Assembly: GCA_907163375.1 (NCBI GenBank)
Contig: CAJQUW010007902.1
Coordinates: forward strand, 54,874 to 118,873
Direction of reading: 5' to 3'
Length of the DNA stretch: 64,000 nucleotides
Origin: Prostheceraeus crozeri
Taxonomy: Eukaryota; Platyhelminthes; Polycladida; Euryleptidae
Shown: positions 21,280 through 31,234 of the stretch, piece by piece
Position numbering within the stretch: position 1 is the first letter of the stretch
How the letters are laid out: each line of letters starts with the position of its first letter
Made by a program: the position numbers and the translations under genes
The notes under the pieces: generated by a model
Database searches by the model: none
What the model saw: only the letters and a program-made list of their open reading frames with translations
What the model was told of the DNA's origin: nothing

Positions 21280-21350
21280 TAGTTCAGGATTCGAACCACC
21301 AAAATATCGCACCAGAAGCAGACGTCGTAACCAGAAGATCAACAGGCAAC
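21280..21350 (-). promoter_or_regulatory. tRNA-like module in the LINE-2 5' UTR
   Basis: Minus strand: TGATCTTCTGGTTA (box A-like, 21341-21328) and GGTTCGAATCC (box B-like, 21297-21287). There are 46 bases from the first T of box A to TTCGAAT, normal tRNA geometry. It lies 50-110 bases upstream of the ORF1 ATG. Confidence 0.6.
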
Positions 21351-21769
21351 AAGTTCTGCTGGTAATGTTACTCGCATCTATTCAGAGAATCCGAATTTAT
21401 GAGCGCCGCAGTGCCGCAGTGTACAGGATGACGTCAGAATCGGCACAAACAACTTTACAGCCAAGAGATTGCAAGAGACCGATGAACAATACTCATACGG
21501 CAACATGGAAAGGAATTAAGACGATGATCGTAGGCAATCCAACAAGAATAGACGATCGAATTTGAGCACGATTATAAAGGACACACTGACGATTGCACAA
21601 ACCAAAATTCGAATTAAAACGGTGACTGGAAACCGAAGTTCATAGCTATTCTTTCAACAAACCACGAGAGCCGACACACAACCGACCGACCAGCACTGTT
21701 GCAGGAGATGTTTGCACATCCTCGACACCTCAAAACATATACAACGTCTTTGCTGTTACAGTTCAGATG

Positions 21770-22446
21770 TGTCTGAAAATTCCATCTTCATGGCGTTTGA
21801 CTTTGCCTCATTATATACAAATATTTATAATTCACTTGGTTTAACAGCTATTCAATACTGGATTTCGAAGAACAGAGAAGCTATTGATGCAAGATTTTCT
21901 CCCGATTTCATTGTGGAAGGCGTAAGAATTATTCTGGAAAATAATTATTTTAATTTCGAATCCCAGATATAGCTACAAATTGCAGGTACAGCGATGGGCA
22001 CGAAAATCGCCCCAACTTATGCGAATCTTACAATGGATTTTTTGGAGGAAGACATGTACTCTTTGACCAAAAACATGTTCACACCAACAAGCTATGAATT
22101 GTTCTGTGGTTCGTGGACCCGTTACCTTGATGACTGCTTTCTAATTTGGGCAGAGTCCTTTGGAGATGTCAATAATTTTGTACACATTTTAAATAACCTA
22201 GATAATAAAATTAAATTTACAACAGAAACGGGAAAAGAGAAACTGAACTTTCTAGACATAACGATTTATAAAAACGGAAACACAATCGAAAGAGACATAT
22301 ACCACAAGGCCACAGACAGTTTTAATTACGTGCCGTTTTCGTCCTGTGACCCTCGACATATTACTAGGAACATTCCATATGTGTTAGCCAAACCAATCCG
22401 AAGAATCATTTTTAGTGAAAATTTAATAGACATTCGATTGATCTAG
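21770..22446 (+). pseudogene. PLE-B reverse transcriptase
   Basis: IFMAFDFASLYTNIYNSLG is motif A. TAMGTKIAPTYANLTMDFLE is motif B, RYLDDCFLIW is the catalytic box and KLNFLDITIYKNG is the FLD motif. The PLE class with AGTAMGTK resembles PLE-D. The frame contains one in-frame stop near motif B and ends at 22446; the remaining thumb (SLVEDAIIKS) is in another phase. Confidence 0.85.
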
Positions 22447-22779
22447 ACTGCATAAACTTGGTTATCCAAAGAGTTTGGTGGAAGACGCAATCATCAAATC
22501 TAACCTTGAAATAAAGAACATTCTAATACAGAAAGATGACAACACAATACCTTTTATAAAAACTTATAACCCAAATGAGCCAAACATATCTACAAACATT
22601 GTGACTACAGCTTTTTTCATGCTTGAAATTACTGTAAGTTCCTCTTTCAAAAACCATGTTGTCAGACCTGCCGAGGTCCTTATTGAACATGATAAGTAAA
22701 CGAAACAAAATTCCATTAATTGGCGTGAGTAAATGCAGCAATAACAAATACTAAACTTAAATACGAAAATGAGAACCAA

Positions 22780-23113
22780 GAAGAAAGAATATTTGAAATC
22801 AGATCTAACATGAACTGTAACAGCAAAGACGTTGTATATGTTTTGAGGTGTCGAGGATGTGAGGCTCTCTATACGTGGGTCAAACTGGGGACGTTTTGCG
22901 CTCTAGAGTGAAAGTTCACCGGCAACAGATCCAAGAAGCCAAGTATAGAATTTTGCATGTAAGTGGACACATCTTTAATTGTGACAATAATTACGATCCA
23001 TCCTTTCATGTCATGCCCATTATGAAATTACCTCCAAATTGTGGCAAAGAATATCGCGAACAAAAGGAGAAAATATGCATTGATATCATAAGACCAACAC
23101 TAAACAAGACCTA
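22780..23113 (+). pseudogene. PLE-B GIY-YIG endonuclease, 3' end
   Basis: CNSKDVVYVLRCRGCEALY followed by GQTGDVLRSRVKVHRQQIQE and FNCDNNYDPSFHVMPIMKL is the GIY-YIG domain with its cysteine pair and the conserved arginine. A change of phase lies just before GQTG. It terminates with RPTLNKT-stop. Confidence 0.8.
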
Positions 23114-23450
23114 AGTCATAGTAAAACCAAGTCTCGTTAATCCTTGATCTTGTTTGTTTAGTGTTGGTTGATATTTCTTGATTAGTAAGGCCTCTGCAAT
23201 TTCTAGATCTTGTTGGGTGCGATATATGGCCAAGATTTTAGTGTCTTTGAGAATGACTTGGTATCCAATTTTGATTTCTGTGTGGATCTGCATGTGTTGT
23301 TTGATGGCGCCATTTGATAAATGTTGTTTGCTGCAAAAGTGTTGCTGTAAAAGTGTATTTGTTGTAAAACCGATGTATTGTGCAACGCCGTTACATGCGT
23401 TGTGTTGGCATGTGTATCGGTGGACAACATGGTGTGACTCAAAAATTATG
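23111..23450 (-). mobile_element. Penelope-like element C (PLE-C), GIY-YIG fragment
   Basis: Minus strand: YTCQHNACNGVAQYIGFTTN, then CSKQHLSNGAIKQHMQIH and RTQQDLEIAEALLIKKYQP. This is a GIY-YIG nuclease end of a different PLE lineage from A, B, D and F, with its own cysteine pair and the IAEALLIKKYQPTLN ending. No RT is present. Confidence 0.75.
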
Positions 23451-23526
23451 TTAAATTATCGAAAATTGATAATCTCTCGAAAATTATCGAAAAGTCTTAC
23501 AAATAATTTGCTGCCAAATTTTACCA

Positions 23527-23528
<2 letters not shown>

Positions 23529-23563
<35 letters not shown>
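23529..23563. repeat. (TA)n microsatellite
   Basis: TA dinucleotides between PLE-C and the left terminal repeat of PLE-D. Confidence 0.9.
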
Positions 23564-23566
<3 letters not shown>

Positions 23567-23964
23567 GTATATGTAAAAAGTAAAATACAAATGCTATAAA
23601 ATATGTAAATAATACTACAAAAGAAAAAACAACTTTTATCAGCTGCCGATCGATTTCAGCCGTTTCTGGCTTGTCAAGGCAATCAACTAATTTATTCAAC
23701 GAAATTGTACAGAAATTTCAGATATCATATCTAAATCAAAGAAATCAAACAGCGTTGAGGCAAGGATGAAATAAATTAATGAACATGGCTTCCTTGGACT
23801 CACGGTCCAAGCGATTAGCGTCCGGGGACAACTGAAAGAAAGGAATAGCACTAAAATGACCGCCACCACAGCTCGCTATGTGTTTACTGACACTTAGCAC
23901 ACAGCATCTACTGTCATTGATTTGCTGGCGATGTACCGTCAGCCATCAGACTAAGTGCATTTCT

Positions 23965-24868
23965 AGATGAGCTCCTTAAGTTATTTATTCCTCAAATTAG
24001 AAGTTATTGCAGAGACACTTGCCACTTTCTTCAAATTTTACCAAAGACTATCCATAAAGAATCTATTTTCATCAGCTTTGATGTGGTGTCCCTTTACACC
24101 AGCATACCCAACGATCTTGGTTACTTGGCGATTGGCTTTTGGCTAGATAAGTATCCAGAAGTCATATCAAATCGAATAAGTCATTCATTTATCATTGGAG
24201 GACTCAAATTGATCCTTGAAAATAACTGTTTTTCATTTGAAAACGATTTTTGTATTCAAATCTCCGGGACGGCCATGGGGACTAAGGTCGCACCCACATA
24301 CGCCACGTTAGTTATGGGTTTTCTCGAAGAAAAAATGTACTCCATTGTTCAAACCGTTTTTCCTGACACATGTGAATTAATTATCAACTCATGGAAAAGG
24401 TTTCTCGACGACTGCTGGATCATATGGGATGACAAATACGGCGAATTAGAATTATTCAAAAGTATAGTATGTAACCTAGATTCATCTATCAAATTTACTT
24501 ATGAAATGAACACGGATTCTTTAAATTTTCTTGATGTGATGGTTACAAAAGACACAGTCAATGGATTAATAAGCACAGACATATACAGAAAGCAAACTGA
24601 CACAATGAGTTATGTTCCCTTCCATTCCGCTCATCCCCTTCATGTTATCAAAAACATTCCTTACAACTTAGCACGTCGCATAAAGATTATAGTTTCAAAT
24701 GAAGATACAAGAACTTACCGTTACAATGAATTAAAAATTCGTCTACTGACTTTGAATTATCCTTCTTCGCTTATTAATGATGCGACTGATAAAGCCAAAT
24801 CTTCTGATGTCAGCAATAACAACAGGCAAAAAAAAGAACATTTTTCCATTTGTACACGAGTTCAATAG
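23965..24868 (+). CDS. PLE-D reverse transcriptase (5' truncated)
   Basis: The frame is open before the first Met at 24083 (SIFISFDVVSLYTSIPNDLG, motif A). Motif B is SGTAMGTKVAPTYATLVMGF, the catalytic box is RFLDDCWIIW, and DSLNFLDVMVTKD is the FLD motif. YVPFHSAHPLHVIKNIPYNL is the thumb. It overlaps the next frame at 24777, where the phase changes. Confidence 0.88.
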
Positions 24869-25430
24869 GAGTAACCCAGACATATATAATAAAGTTATAC
24901 GTCCTATTTCAAATACATTAAATCTTCTAACTCCATTCCAAAATTGTAATTTCATGAGAGCTTACAAACAACCTAGATCTCTTCAATCTATATTGTCACA
25001 GAATAACCGGATGACAATTAGTGGAGTGTCGAAATGTGGCGAGCCAAGATGCAAGTGTTGCAGCATCATAATTGAAGGCAACAAAGTTGATTTCGAAACC
25101 CCATCTGGCATACAGACATTTAACATTCGAAAAAACATGAATTGTAAATCAACAAACGTAATTTATAAGATGATTTGTGGAGGATGTAAAAAAATCTACA
25201 TCGGCCAAACGGGGGATGTATTTCGACATCGGCTGACGGTACATCGCCAGCAAATCAATGACAGTAGATACTGTGTGCTAAGTGTCAGTAAACACATAGC
25301 GAGCTGTGGTGGCGGTCATTTTAGTGCTATTCCTTTCTTTCAGTTGTCCCCGGACGCTAATCGCTTGGACCGTGAGTCCAAGGAAGCCATGTTCATTAAT
25401 TTATTTCATCCTTGCCTCAACGCTGTTTGA
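24777..25430 (+). CDS. PLE-D C-terminal region with GIY-YIG endonuclease
   Basis: The start includes FPFVHEFNRSNPDIYNKVIR and a cysteine-rich linker (CGEPRCKCCSII). The GIY-YIG domain covers about residues 120-217: VIYKMICGGCKKIYIGQTGD, VFRHRLTVHRQQIND, HIASCGGGHFSAIPF and a final LFHPCLNAV. In PLEs this nuclease is fused to the RT; here it is in a neighbouring phase that overlaps the RT frame. Confidence 0.88.
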   Translation: MMRLIKPNLLMSAITTGKKKNIFPFVHEFNRSNPDIYNKVIRPISNTLNLLTPFQNCNFMRAYKQPRSLQSILSQNNRMTISGVSKCGEPRCKCCSIIIEGNKVDFETPSGIQTFNIRKNMNCKSTNVIYKMICGGCKKIYIGQTGDVFRHRLTVHRQQINDSRYCVLSVSKHIASCGGGHFSAIPFFQLSPDANRLDRESKEAMFINLFHPCLNAV

Positions 25431-25495
25431 TTTCTTTGATTTAGATATGATATCTGAAATTTCTGTACAATTTCGTTGAATAAATTAGTTGATTG

Positions 25496-25540
25496 CCTTG
25501 ACAAGCCAGAAACGGCTGAAATCGATCGGCAGCTGATAAA
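25496..25540 (+). ncRNA. Hammerhead-like motif in the PLE-D terminal repeat
   Basis: CUUGACAAGCC, AGAAAC, GGCUGAAAUCGAUCGGCAG. A stem II (AGCC/GGCU) and GAAA box with AUC before the expected cleavage site can be drawn, but the CUGAUGA box reads UUGACAA. A mirrored copy sits at 23640-23684. Confidence 0.35.
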
Positions 25541-25599
25541 AGTTGTTTTTTCTTTTGTAGTATTATTTACATATATATACATGGAAACGAAATATCATA

Positions 25600-26260
25600 T
25601 GGTTCAATCCTCCTTTCATTGCAAATGTGAAAACTGACATAGGAAGACAATTCTTTTCATTGATCAAAAAACAGTTTCCCACTCATCACAGATACCACAT
25701 CAGTCTATTCAATAAAAACAATATGAATTTGAGCTGCAGCTATGTTAACAATATGAAAACCATTATAAAATGTCACAACACAAAGATAATTAACAAACCA
25801 TCAGAAACAGTGGGAACTACAAGCACAGAAACAAGTTGTTATTGCAGAAACAAAAATAAATGTCGCTTGCAGACGCCAATTGTTTAACATAATGTGTCAT
25901 TTACAAAGCTGCAGTAACCTACCAATCAAAAGAGAATATCTACTGCGCGGCATGTGTGAGATTGTCTTCAAAGGCCGATATAATAATCACAAAAAGTCAT
26001 TCAACAACATACGATATAAAGATGAGACTTCGTTGTCACAATACATATGGTCGCTGAAAAATAAAAATATTCCGTATAATATCAAATGGAGCATAGTCCA
26101 CCCATATTCATGTGGAAGCCGATACTGTAGTCTCTGTCTATCTGAAAAATAACACATCATCACTGCCAATTCTGAAACACTTTCAAACAATAAAACTGGA
26201 ATAATATCGAACTGAAGACATCGACGAAAATTTCTGTTGTCCACTCTCACATCATAGACT
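25600..26260 (+). mobile_element. Penelope-like element E (PLE-E), C-terminal fragment
   Basis: The frame at 25627-25887 (NVKTDIGRQFFSLIKKQFPT and [17 protein letters not shown]) and 25880-26152 ([52 protein letters not shown]) match a PLE C-terminal region with a KxRYNNHxxSF nuclease motif and a cysteine-rich end. Two or three changes of phase or stops split it. The RT is absent. Confidence 0.75.
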
Positions 26261-26270
26261 TTCATAGACA

Positions 26271-27710
26271 AAAATTTAAAATTTGAATAACCATGATTTT
26301 GTCAATTGACTTCCGTCTTATATATTGCTGTCTGATGATCGGTGGCATTTATGTCATCCGTGAAACGTGAAGTAGTGACAATATACAAATAATCTAACTG
26401 GAATTTGATTTTATTTTATATACACCTTGATAAATTGATAGATAATTCAACAAACATCTTTCATATACATAAGAAAACTAGTTTTTTGATATTGGCGCAC
26501 AAATGCGCTCCAAAAGAAAGAATGAATTGATCATGTACTGAATAAGAGAACATGTAGGCGTTTTGTTTTCATTTCCTTTCAATGTAATTATCACTCATCG
26601 AGTAACTTCATTCTGGAGAAAAAGCTTGGTATGCGTGATCAAACGAAAAGTTCGTTGGGTGCTACATTAATTGAAGAGGTCACATGCTCGTCTTGTGGTG
26701 TCAAACCAGTTGTTTGTTTTTCTTTGGGCTACAACAGCCGGCTGACACAATTTATGAGCACTCATGACTAGGGATTCAGTCTCTGTGCTGCAGGCTATTG
26801 TCAGAAACAGATGCACGAAATGTTCCACTGACTTTTTCGGTTTAAAACTCAAAATCATAGGATTAATTTTTTTCATCCTCACAGAAGAATTTTTGAAAGA
26901 AATTTGATATCCTATTACATGCATTCTTTCTTCTTGCGGCCTAATTCAGGATTCTTTATCAAATATGTTGGTTTTGAACCATCTCATCAGGTCAAATAGT
27001 GAGTCATTTTCCGCCTGTTCCTCAAACACAGACGGTAAAGAAAACATAAATGACTCACAGTTTATTGCTTGGTAGACCGATCAAACTGTTTGCATTCGCA
27101 GTTTCTAAATACAAATCTCGTCAATTTGAATCATGTGATAATTCCATCACATGATAAGACTTTTTGTTTAAAATTCAGCCCGAATCAAATATTTGTGATG
27201 AAGACTATACGCAGGCGGATATACACCTGGAATTGTGAACTTCACGGCCTTTCTCATGCATTCGGCTTCAATTATCGTTCCTATAATACGCGTACATATC
27301 AATCCTTGAAATACAAGAGACTGCCAGGCTTCTTTTACTTCTTTTAATAGCCATCTAACTAAAGTTTGTCAAAGTTTGTGTGCCAGAATTCGGCTCCTTT
27401 TCTTATTCATGGAATCTATGAATTTATTCATGTCAATTTATTTCGTCAATAGGTGCGACATTAATTATAATGTTGCTTTAAATAGAATTGGATAAGGCTT
27501 GTCGAAAGCTTGATAAATCGCGCTGCTTTTGTATAATTTCACATTTCAATTAAAATTCACGCATATTTGGTTGCACAGGCATATGGCTTGTTGAATAATA
27601 TGCATATAATGCACATATTCATGATGACAACATCACGTAAATTGAATTAGTGACAGAGCAATGCTATTTCCATTGAAACGGAAATTCGCAAAATTGAGAT
27701 ATTGATAATA
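26271..27710. other. No recognisable gene
   Basis: An 85-codon frame at 26924-26667 (minus) has a basic, serine-rich start and no domain that I recognise. A 92-codon frame at 27069-27347 (plus) is likewise without a signal. The rest is AT-rich. Confidence 0.4.
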
Positions 27711-27879
27711 ATATACAGTCCGTTTCATAAAAAGTTGATCATCCTAAAATTTGACTAAATAAAACATAAGTATGATACAGAAAGCATTTTTCATGTTATT
27801 TCATGTCCCTAATATATTTAAATGTCCTTATATAATCTGATAAGCTATGATACAGTAACGGTTCTTATGAAGCTAATAT

Positions 27880-28551
27880 TTTGTGGCCCTACCTTTATTG
27901 TCAATGACATCACCAATTCGTCTAGGCATTGATTCGATGATATCGTTGATTTTTGACTGATCTAACTTTCTCCACTCTCTTTTTAACAGTGACGTAAGTT
28001 GTGATACGCCATCTGTAGATAGCAGTGAACGACGAACGCTACGTTTTAGAATACTCCATACATTTTCTATGGGATTCAGATCAGGAGAACGAGCTGGCCA
28101 AGATAATGTCCTGAGCCCTAATTGAGACTTGCATAAGTTGACTCTACTACTCCTGTATCATCCATAAATAACCAAGTCGATGGATCACCAAGTTGATCTG
28201 TCATTTGGCCAATGTTCATTCGTAAAACATTCACATAGCGTTCAGAATTCATGGTTCCTTGCTGCATGTGAAGTTCAGAGGGGCCATTGGTCCAAATGCC
28301 AGCCCAAATCAGTAGAGTCGCACCACCTTGTACCCGGGGACGATGTAAATGTCTCGGAATTTCCTGATCAGATTTTATCCATAATCTCAATCGACCATCA
28401 CTATCCTTCAGACGAACTGATCTCATCAGACCAGACAACCCGATCCCATTGATTTCGCCAGTGACAATGACTCATTGCCCATCTGAGACGTCTTTTTGTA
28501 TGCTGATCTGATAATTCGATCTGAGAGGGCCTCTTACAGCTCTTGAAATTC
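27880..28551 (-). pseudogene. Tc1 transposase, C-terminal (DDE) part
   Basis: NFKSCKRPSQIELSDQHTKR, then WDRVVWSDE (first catalytic Asp), GGATLLIWAGI, WLFMDDT (second Asp) and, in a further phase, ARSPDLNPIENVWS (the Glu of DD34E). Two or three changes of phase separate these blocks. The transposase would cut and paste the element at TA sites. Confidence 0.85.
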
Positions 28552-28678
28552 GACTCAATAAGTTGGTTGATGACGATGCACGGGAGGTGATAAATTATCT
28601 TCATTTTTCGAGCATAAAGCGAAAGCACTCCCTCTTTTTTATAATCGTCTATTGGTAAAGGTTAACATAAAACATCTG

Positions 28679-29461
28679 TTACAGTGCCCTGACGTTTCGT
28701 CCTGCAAGGACTTGTTCACAGGTTTGACAAAGCCATGTACGGGGTTTGAAATTGGCTTGTAAATACGAATGACCACTCGTCAGCTCCTGTATGCGATTAA
28801 TGCAAGGTTGATGAATGCTAATAAGCTTAGCTTCAGCAATACGGGTAGAAACTGGATCATTAAGACATTGCATAATAATGATGTCAAAATCATCAATAGT
28901 TAAAATCGACCAATAATGGTCTTTCTTCGCATGTTCTGAGAGGGCACTCTTGCTGTCCTGATTATGCAAACTACGTTTGTGTTCCGAATATCTTGCACTT
29001 AAAGTGCGATTCGTAGAGCCAATGTAGTTTTTGCCGCAATGTTTGCAAATGAACTTATATACAACATATTTTAAGTTACAAATGTTAGGTTTGCCAATTA
29101 TACCACAGAGATTACAATTACAGTTGTGTAAATTATTTCGATAGTTGAAGCATGAGCTAATTTGTCTGCCAGGTTTACTGACAAGATTAATAGGGAAATC
29201 ATATTTATCGGCTAATCTGTTTAGTTTACGATTGGTACTATCGTTAATGTAATCCAATTTCAAATTGACACTATTTTTATTCTTATTTTTGTTGCCTATT
29301 TTCGTAGTATTATCACTACTGGTATGCTTCGAGTAACTTTGATTGAAACCATTCCTCCTCAATCTTTTAGTCATTTTATTTTTATTCTTACGTACTGACT
29401 CATGCGTAGAACAACGCTTTTCAACATACGTGTAACTATTTTTAATAAAATTGGTCTTCAC
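28679..29461 (-). CDS. PLE-F GIY-YIG protein, left arm, 260 aa
   Basis: A lysine/asparagine-rich N-terminal half (about residues 1-95) is followed by CNYRNNLHNCNCNLCG-type cysteines and VYKFICKHCGKNYIGSTNRT, the GIY-YIG motif with its cysteine pair. SARYSEHKRSLH has the catalytic Arg/His region and RIAEAKLISIHQPCINR the Glu-bearing helix. The C-terminal residues LCQTCEQVLAGRNVRAL are encoded by a hammerhead-like DNA motif. Confidence 0.85.
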   Translation of the reverse strand: MKTNFIKNSYTYVEKRCSTHESVRKNKNKMTKRLRRNGFNQSYSKHTSSDNTTKIGNKNKNKNSVNLKLDYINDSTNRKLNRLADKYDFPINLVSKPGRQISSCFNYRNNLHNCNCNLCGIIGKPNICNLKYVVYKFICKHCGKNYIGSTNRTLSARYSEHKRSLHNQDSKSALSEHAKKDHYWSILTIDDFDIIIMQCLNDPVSTRIAEAKLISIHQPCINRIQELTSGHSYLQANFKPRTWLCQTCEQVLAGRNVRAL

Positions 29462-29564
29462 ATGTGAGGGGACCCAACTATCATAGTGAAGGGTATTACC
29501 ATTATATAGAAAAGACTGCCATTCTGGTAATACCCTTCACTATGATAGTTGGGTCCCCTCACAT

Positions 29565-30347
29565 GTGAAGACTAATTTTATGAAAAATAGTTACACGTAT
29601 GTTGAAAAGCGTTGTTCTACGCATGAGTCAGTACGTAAGAATAAAAATAAAATGACTAAAAGATTGAGGAGGAATGGTTTCAATCAAAGTTACTCGAAGC
29701 ATACCAGTAGTGATAATACTACGAAAATAGGCAACAAAAATAAGAATAAAAATAGTGTCAATTTGAAATTGGATTACATTAACGATAGTACCAATCGTAA
29801 ACTAAACAGATTAGCCGATAAATATGATTTCCCTATTAATCTTGTCAGTAAGCCTGGCAGACAAATTAGCTCATGCTTCAACTATCGAAATAATTTACAC
29901 AACTGTAATTGTAATCTCTGTGGTATAATTGGCAAACCTAACATTTGTAACTTAAAATATGTTGTATATAAGTTCATTTGCAAACATTGCGGCAAAAACT
30001 ACATTGGCTCTACGAATCGCACTTTAAGTGCAAGATATTCGGAACACAAACGTAGTTTGCATAATCAGGACAGCAAGAGTGCCCTCTCAGAACATGCGAA
30101 GAAAGACCATTATTGGTCGATTTTAACTATTGATGATTTTGACATCATTATTATGCAATGTCTTAATGATCCAGTTTCTACCCGTATTGCTGAAGCTAAG
30201 CTTATTAGCATTCATCAACCTTGCATTAATCGCATACAGGAGCTGACGAGTGGTCATTCGTATTTACAAGCCAATTTCAAACCCCGTACATGGCTTTGTC
30301 AAACCTGTGAACAAGTCCTTGCAGGACGAAACGTCAGGGCACTGTAA
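29565..30347 (+). CDS. PLE-F GIY-YIG protein, right arm, 260 aa
   Basis: Identical in sequence to the left-arm protein, except for Met in place of Ile at residue 6. Both arms are fully open, which fits a very recent origin of the inverted duplication. The first Met follows directly after the arm start and in-frame codons precede it, so these are 5' truncated proteins rather than complete PLE polyproteins. Confidence 0.85.
   Translation: MKTNFMKNSYTYVEKRCSTHESVRKNKNKMTKRLRRNGFNQSYSKHTSSDNTTKIGNKNKNKNSVNLKLDYINDSTNRKLNRLADKYDFPINLVSKPGRQISSCFNYRNNLHNCNCNLCGIIGKPNICNLKYVVYKFICKHCGKNYIGSTNRTLSARYSEHKRSLHNQDSKSALSEHAKKDHYWSILTIDDFDIIIMQCLNDPVSTRIAEAKLISIHQPCINRIQELTSGHSYLQANFKPRTWLCQTCEQVLAGRNVRAL
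30304..30339 (+). ncRNA. Hammerhead-like motif at the PLE-F 3' end (mirrored at 28687-28722)
   Basis: CCUGUGAACAAGUCC, UUGCA loop, GGACGAAACGUCAGGG. Stem I CCUG/CAGG, stem II GUCC/GGAC, GAAA and GUC are all present. The CUGAUGA box is degraded to CUGUGAA, lacking one A. Confidence 0.4.
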
Positions 30348-30438
30348 CAGATGTTTTATGTTAACCTTTACCAATAGACGATCATAAAAAAGAGGGAGTG
30401 CTTTCGCTTTATGCTCGAAAAATGAAGACTCAATAAGT

Positions 30439-30715
30439 CTTCTACGAATAGTGGACTTAGAAATAGACGAGACTAATGCAGCCATCTCAGTTAACGAGAG
30501 ACTTGGATCAACTTTAACAAATCTCAAAATTAGGCGGTCTCTACGTTTGGATGTTTTGCGTGGACGGCCAGAGCCCTCTTTACGAAAGAGTCGAAAAGCA
30601 TCATCATGCCATCGATGCACATTTGTGTAAGGTACATTTAGTCGCTTGCTTGCAGCTCGCAAAGAAGACCCTAGTTCTAGAAGGCTGACACTTTGCCTTT
30701 TGTGAATGCGATCTC
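30439..30715 (-). pseudogene. Tc1 transposase, N-terminal DNA-binding part
   Basis: RIHKRQSVSLLELGSSLRAA and SKRLNVPYTNVHRWHDDAF form the first helix-turn-helix. GSGRPRKTSKRRDRLIL is the GRPR-like linker and SLSLTEMAALVSSISKSTIR the second helix-turn-helix. The frame is cut at RRRLIES by PLE-F. It recognises the transposon ends. Confidence 0.88.
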
Positions 30716-31234
30716 GTTATTGTTCATTTGTGCTTTGTATTGTTTTCAACCGGTAAGAGATAGATTTCTAGCTGAAAGCAATCAGGAGTGCTGCCAACAC
30801 CACCGCAACGAAGTCAGGAAGCTATGGAACATGAAGTCCAGTGAATCACATGTAGCAGTTACATTATTGTTGATGAATAATGGTGCTATACTGGCTCTGA
30901 TTGACCGATTTTCTTTATTTTTGTTTTGCTTGATAGCTTTTGGCTTGTAGAACAACATATTACATAACAAAGGAAACAAATGTAATTTTATAAGAGTGAG
31001 GTATGATTTTGTGTAACATTGCTAACTGAAGATCAAATTATCTACTACTTTTTTATCTATAACAGGAAAACAACTCAATATTCATGCTTGAAATTTCCAA
31101 CAATGATATTAGTAAGCACAACTGACATATCCTCCAAATTTCAGAGAAATTCGTTCAAGTTTGGCGGAGTTAGACAAAGTTGAAATTAAGGCGATGTTTA
31201 AGGGTGATCCATTTTTTATGAAACAATCTGTATA

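Larger units (their letters stand above)
17903..21714 (-). mobile_element. LINE-2: CR1/L2-like element inserted in PLE-B
   Basis: 3,812 bp on the minus strand, between CACAT duplications at 17898-17902 and 21715-21719. The 3' tail is a CTTA-type microsatellite (GTAAGTAAGTAAGTAAG on the plus strand at 17907-17926). It is clearly related to LINE-1 in gene order and in parts of the 5' UTR (GAGACCGATGAACAA, GATCGTAGGCAATCC), but ORF2 is broken. Confidence 0.85.
17375..23113 (+). mobile_element. Penelope-like element B (PLE-B) with inverted 5' copy, split by LINE-2
   Basis: The left part (17375-17902) is an inverted copy of the element's 3' end, including the GIY-YIG region. It resumes at 21715-21770 after LINE-2. 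The sense RT (21770-22446) and GIY-YIG (about 22800-23113) follow on the plus strand. PLEs are known to carry terminal repeats in inverted orientation. The right end is cut off just after the stop by PLE-C. Confidence 0.8.
23603..25575 (+). mobile_element. Penelope-like element D (PLE-D) with inverted terminal copies
   Basis: The 3' end at 25231-25575 is present in inverted form at 23603-23944 (about 340 bp, nearly identical), so the element is bracketed by inverted copies of its 3' end. The coding region lies between. The terminal repeats contain a hammerhead-like motif at 25496-25540 and its mirror at 23640-23684. The N-terminal RT region (DKGNG to RPI) is missing, so the element is 5' truncated. 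Confidence 0.85.
28564..30426. mobile_element. Head-to-head Penelope-like insertion (PLE-F) with 903 bp arms
   Basis: Arms 28598-29500 and 29526-30428 are inverted copies around a 25 bp spacer with no indels; only a handful of base differences are seen. The 12 bp GACTCAATAAGT at 28552-28563 and 30427-30438 is the target duplication within the Tc1 transposase gene. The last couple of bases of the right arm overlap it. A 35 bp unique stretch lies at the left edge (28564-28598). Each arm encodes only the C-terminal PLE region, so the RT is missing from both. Confidence 0.88.
27716..31230 (-). mobile_element. Tc1-like DNA transposon, interrupted by PLE-F
   Basis: The ends are inverted repeats beginning CAGTCCGTTTCATAAAAAG on the left and CAGATTGTTTCATAAAAAA (minus-strand reading) on the right, each flanked by TA. 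Without the 1.86 kb insertion the element is about 1.65 kb, the usual Tc1 size. The transposase lies on the minus strand in two blocks on either side of PLE-F. Confidence 0.88.
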
